DNA of 64,000 nucleotides. It comes from CAZMXP01 sp964570285. GTDB taxonomy: Bacteria > Planctomycetota > PLA2. Location of the stretch: assembly GCA_964570285.1 (NCBI GenBank), contig CAZMXP010000012.1, positions 27,923 through 91,922 on the forward strand, given 5' to 3'. Of the stretch, positions 61,157-64,000 are shown one piece after another. Under the pieces are notes generated by a model. That model saw only the letters and a list, made by a program, of their open reading frames with translations. It did no database searches and was not told the origin of the DNA. A program made the translations under genes and the position numbers. Numbering within the stretch: position 1 is the stretch's first letter; every line of letters begins with the position of its first letter.

Positions 61157-62681
61157 GGTGGAGGGGGCGGTCGCCGGTCAGCAGGCCGGCGCCCAGCACG
61201 ACGCCGACACCGTCCTTCAGCACCACGCGGCGGAGGCCCTCCGGCCAGCCGTCGCGGGTGCCGCGCTGGTCCTCCCCGTCCTCGAAGCGCGCGGCGATCT
61301 GGGGCAGGTCCTCGATGAGCTTGTTCGCCTGCGCGAGGAGTCCCGCGGCGCCCGCCCCCGGCGGCGCGAGGCGGAGCGGCTTGCCCCCCGCCTCGAGCAG
61401 GTAGCCGTGCAGCAGGCGCGGGGCGAACTGCATCATCAGCGCGTGGCTCGCGAACATCTCGACGCCCTGCAGCGTGTCGCCGGCGAAGACCGCGAAACCG
61501 GTCGCCTCGGCGTCCGCCCGGAGCGCGTCCGCGAGGCGCGCGACGACGCGCTCGCGCGTCGCCGCCTTCTCGGCGTAGTGGGCGACCAGGCTCTTCCCCT
61601 TGCACTCCTCCCGCAGCCAGAGGAGGAAGGCGGGATCCCTCCCGTCGCCCGCCGAGAGCAGGCGGTGCCGCGCGCGAGGTCCGACGATCCAGGGCATCGG
61701 CTGCAGCATCGCCCGGTTCCCGTCGGCGGGAGTCGCGGTCTCGTCCGCCCAGGTCACGGGCGCGAACTCCTCGCGCTCGACCCAGTGGCTCGCGCTGACG
61801 AGGCGCGCCCGCTCCGCCGCGCCGCCCTCCGCGGCCAGCACCTCCCCGAGCAGCGCCAGCGAGGGCGCCTCGACCTTGAGCCGCACGACGGAGGCCCCGG
61901 CCGCGCTGTCGAGCCCCACCTTGCGGCCCTCCGGCAGGGCCCCGGCCGCCGGCGCCGAGGCCGTGCCGACGCCATGCACGCAGAGCAGCGCCTCGAGTGT
62001 CGACGGGGCGAACTCGCAGGAGGCGAGCAGCGCGGCCACCCTCGGATTGGAGGTCCCGCTGCGGCTCTCCGTCGCCGCGCGGAGCCCTCCCTGCTCCATC
62101 CACCGGCGCTCCTCCGCCTCCCACTCGGCGCGCAGCGTCTCGGCGCGCTCGCAGAGCCCGCTCTCGCGCCGGATCGCCCCCGCGACGTCGAAGGCCCCTC
62201 CCCCGGCCGGCGCCACCGGGACGGCCTCGACGGCCGCCGGCAGCGGCGGCAGGCGCAGCGCGGGGAAGGGTCCGACCTCCGCGCGGGCAAGCGTCTCCGG
62301 GGCGACGGTGCGCGCCGGCGCAGGCTGCTGCGCGAGAGAGAGACCGAGCGCGCAGGCAAGAAGCAGGCCCGCCGCCAGGGCCCACGGTCGGGTGAGGAGC
62401 GCGAGGAGAGGGCGGCGGTCCCCCGGACCCCCCCAGCCTCCGCCCGCGGCGGAGGCGCGGATGCGCGCGAGCACGCGCTCCGCCATCTGCGGCGACGGCT
62501 CGCCGGCATGGTCGGCGCGGTCCCACGCGCGCAGCGACGCCCCCGCCCGGCGATAGGCGTCCAGCTCGCGCCTCAGGCTCGCGTCGGCCGCGAGAAGCGC
62601 CTCGGCGCGCCCGCGCTCGGCCCCTTCGAGTTCGCCGTCCGCGTAGGCGGAAAGCATCTGGCGCATCTCGTCGCTGATCAT
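61140..62681 (-). CDS. Membrane anti-sigma factor with a C-terminal ARPP-1/DUF6569-like domain
   Basis: A 513-residue protein. Its ATG overlaps the sigma stop as ATGA. The N-terminal 50 residues (MRQMLSAYADGELEGAERGR) resemble anti-sigma ZAS domains but lack the HxxxCxxC ligands. A membrane segment lies near 98-116 (ALAAGLLLACALGLSLA). The outer part, about 360-470, has ADAEATGFAVFAGDTLQGVE and FAPRLLHGYLLEAG, which recall the DUF6569/ARPP-1 domain. It probably restrains the ECF factor and senses an envelope signal. Confidence 0.75.
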   Translation of the reverse strand: MISDEMRQMLSAYADGELEGAERGRAEALLAADASLRRELDAYRRAGASLRAWDRADHAGEPSPQMAERVLARIRASAAGGGWGGPGDRRPLLALLTRPWALAAGLLLACALGLSLAQQPAPARTVAPETLARAEVGPFPALRLPPLPAAVEAVPVAPAGGGAFDVAGAIRRESGLCERAETLRAEWEAEERRWMEQGGLRAATESRSGTSNPRVAALLASCEFAPSTLEALLCVHGVGTASAPAAGALPEGRKVGLDSAAGASVVRLKVEAPSLALLGEVLAAEGGAAERARLVSASHWVEREEFAPVTWADETATPADGNRAMLQPMPWIVGPRARHRLLSAGDGRDPAFLLWLREECKGKSLVAHYAEKAATRERVVARLADALRADAEATGFAVFAGDTLQGVEMFASHALMMQFAPRLLHGYLLEAGGKPLRLAPPGAGAAGLLAQANKLIEDLPQIAARFEDGEDQRGTRDGWPEGLRRVVLKDGVGVVLGAGLLTGDRPLHLTLFR

Positions 62682-63271
62682 GATTCGCTGCCCTCCGCCA
62701 GGTCGAAGAGCGGGGAGCGCTGCAGGATCTTCAGCAGCGCCTTGCGGCCCCGGTGGATGAGCACCTTGACCTCGTTGAGGCTCAGGTCGAGCACGTCGGC
62801 GATCTCGCGGTACTTCATCTCTTCCAGTTCGCGCAGCACGATCACCTGCCTCTGCGCGTCGGGGAGCTTGCCGATCGCCTCGCGGACGAGGCGGCGCTCC
62901 TCGTTCTGGCGCGCGGCCGCCTCCGGCTCGCCGCCCTCGCCACGCTCGGGCATGCCGTCGAGCACCGGGTTCTCGAACGACTGGAAGTCGGGGAGCGACT
63001 TGCGGTGGAGCCTCCGGAGCGTGTCGAGACAGAGGTTGTTGAGCACCCTGTAGAAGTAGGTCGTGAACTTGCCTTCGGGCTCATAGCGGCCGCTGTTCCT
63101 GTAGAGCTTGAAGAAGAACTCCTGGCAGACGTCCTCCGCCGTCTGGCGATCGCGGAAGATCCGGTAGGCGAATCGATAGGCCGCCCCGCCATGCGTGCGC
63201 ATGATCTCCTCGCACGCGGAGACGTCTCCAGACGCCATCCGCGCCATCAGGGGTTCGCCGGCCAGCGCCAT
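62678..63271 (-). CDS. ECF-type RNA polymerase sigma factor
   Basis: A 197-residue protein. Region 2 is FRDRQTAEDVCQEFFFKLYR and FTTYFYRVLNNLCLDTLRRL (about 38-90). Region 4 is LPDAQRQVIVLRELEEMKYR followed by IADVLDLSLNEVKVLIHRGR (about 135-180). The start is ATG 63271 with a G-rich site upstream. Its partner is the anti-sigma encoded next in a coupled pair. The gene is divergent from the NtrC-type regulator. Confidence 0.9.
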   Translation of the reverse strand: MALAGEPLMARMASGDVSACEEIMRTHGGAAYRFAYRIFRDRQTAEDVCQEFFFKLYRNSGRYEPEGKFTTYFYRVLNNLCLDTLRRLHRKSLPDFQSFENPVLDGMPERGEGGEPEAAARQNEERRLVREAIGKLPDAQRQVIVLRELEEMKYREIADVLDLSLNEVKVLIHRGRKALLKILQRSPLFDLAEGSES

Positions 63272-63423
63272 CGACTCCCCCCTATTAAACGCGGCTGCCG
63301 CCCGCCTTGCAGACTCGGCCCGTCCTTTGCCTTACCCCTCGCTTCCGCCGGCCGGATGGGCATAATGTGTCCTCACAAGTGGACAGCCCCCCCCCACGGG
63401 CGGCGGGCCGGAGTGCAACAGCC
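63272..63423. other. Divergent promoter region
   Basis: A 152-base gap. GGCATAATG at about 63359-63367 is the only AT-rich -10-like box toward the NtrC-type gene; CTATTAAA at 63281-63288 may serve the sigma gene. No operator is obvious. Confidence 0.35.
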
Positions 63424-64000
63424 ATGAAGGCCCTCATCATCGACGACGAACCGGGCGTGCGCGAGGCCCTCGCGATGACGCTCAAGAGCGGGAAGATCGA
63501 ACCGCTGCTCGCCGAGGACGGCGCCGCCGGACTCGCGGCGGTCGCGTCGCGCGACGACATCGGCGTCGTGCTGCTCGACATCAAGATGCCGGGCAAGGAC
63601 GGCCTCGAGGTGCTCGGGGAGATCCGCGCCGCGCGGCCCGACCTCCCGGTGATCATGATCTCGGGCCACGGCACGATCGAGACGGCCGTGCTCGCGACCA
63701 AGCAGGGCGCCTTCGACTTCCTCGAGAAGCCGCTCGACCGGGAGCGCGTGCTGCTGCTCTGCCGGAACGCCCTCCAGGCGGCGCGCCTGCAGCAGGAGAA
63801 CTACTCGCTGAAGGCGCGGGACGCGACCCGCATCCTCGGCCAGTCGGCGGCGGTGCGCGACATGCTCGCGAGCATCGACCGCGTCGCCCCGACGCTGGCG
63901 CGCGTGCTGATCACCGGCGAGAACGGCACCGGCAAGGAACTCGTCGCGCGGCGGCTGCACGACCTGAGCCCGCGCGCGCAGGGGCCCTTCGTCGACGTCA
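63424..64000 (+). CDS. NtrC-family sigma-54-dependent response regulator, 5' part
   Basis: 192 residues are visible before the right edge. The receiver has LIIDDEPG (acidic pair), GVVLLDIKMPGKDGLEVL (phospho-Asp), IMISGHG (Ser) and FDFLEKPLDRERVL (Lys). The AAA+ domain begins with RILGQSAAVRDMLASIDRVA and Walker A ITGENGTGKELVARRLH, then GPFVDV. The DNA-binding domain lies outside. It would activate sigma-54 promoters after phosphorylation. Confidence 0.92.
   Translation, partial: MKALIIDDEPGVREALAMTLKSGKIEPLLAEDGAAGLAAVASRDDIGVVLLDIKMPGKDGLEVLGEIRAARPDLPVIMISGHGTIETAVLATKQGAFDFLEKPLDRERVLLLCRNALQAARLQQENYSLKARDATRILGQSAAVRDMLASIDRVAPTLARVLITGENGTGKELVARRLHDLSPRAQGPFVDV

Overview
The window is very GC-rich (about 70 %), and nearly all of it is protein-coding. 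It carries outer-membrane barrel proteins, many lipoprotein and Sec signal peptides, two ECF sigma/anti-sigma pairs, a large Ser/Thr kinase-ATPase-TPR protein, a tricorn-type protease, HEAT and von Willebrand A proteins, and a DUF1570-like peptidase. This points to a diderm, environmental, complex-regulation bacterium. Planctomycetota is my best guess, with Myxococcota or Acidobacteriota as alternatives; no phylum-defining marker is present.

Layout. 1-5.3 kb: an exported protein cut by the window edge, a PQQ-like propeller protein, an exported membrane protein, a miniature IS remnant, a zinc-binding-type lipoprotein (ZnuA/TroA fold) with an in-frame TGA after its lipobox, and a coiled-coil lipoprotein. 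5.5-11.3 kb (minus strand): an HExxH protein, an exported protein and the ResB/CcsB cytochrome c maturation pair. 11.5-14.9 kb: ECF sigma plus FecR-like anti-sigma, then metG. 15-16.6 kb: a DtxR/MntR-type regulator divergent from a barrel protein, with a clear palindromic operator between them. 16.7-23.3 kb: a DUF3313-like lipoprotein, a rhomboid protease, a 1059-residue lipoprotein resembling the cell-binding/translocation subunit of binary toxins (anthrax protective antigen), and tRNA-Pro with a partial duplicate. 23.5-29 kb: a DUF7309/DUF6930-like protein, methyltransferases, a radical SAM protein, a GT9 glycosyltransferase and an esterase. 29-35.4 kb: an ABC ATPase with a permease fused to a CPBP protease, then tricorn protease. 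35.4-43.7 kb: a decayed IS1182-type element, a propeller sensor kinase, its LuxR-type regulator, a barrel protein, a second mini-IS, a His/Tyr/Gly-rich secreted protein and a stand-alone receiver. 43.8-48.3 kb: DUF3604, PpiC and HupE proteins, then a DUF2959 lipoprotein. 48.6-53.9 kb: pyrrolidone-carboxylate peptidase coupled to the giant kinase, then two membrane proteins. 54.2-60.3 kb: four tightly packed exported proteins (zinc-knuckle, HEAT, thioredoxin-HEAT-VWA, metallopeptidase). 60.4-64 kb: a lipoprotein whose 3' end is a REP-like palindrome, a second ECF sigma/anti-sigma pair, and the start of an NtrC-type regulator.

Two genome-wide signals stand out. First, many genes have a TANNNT -10 box ending six to nine bases before the start codon, in five cases exactly six. 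This suggests leaderless mRNAs and helps choose starts. Second, three non-identical copies of one IS1182-derived element, reduced to 250-820 bp and carrying hairpin ends, lie between genes; one is flanked by CTAG on both sides.

All calls come from reading the sequence and remembered family features. No database search was run, and domain names without a full motif are inference.
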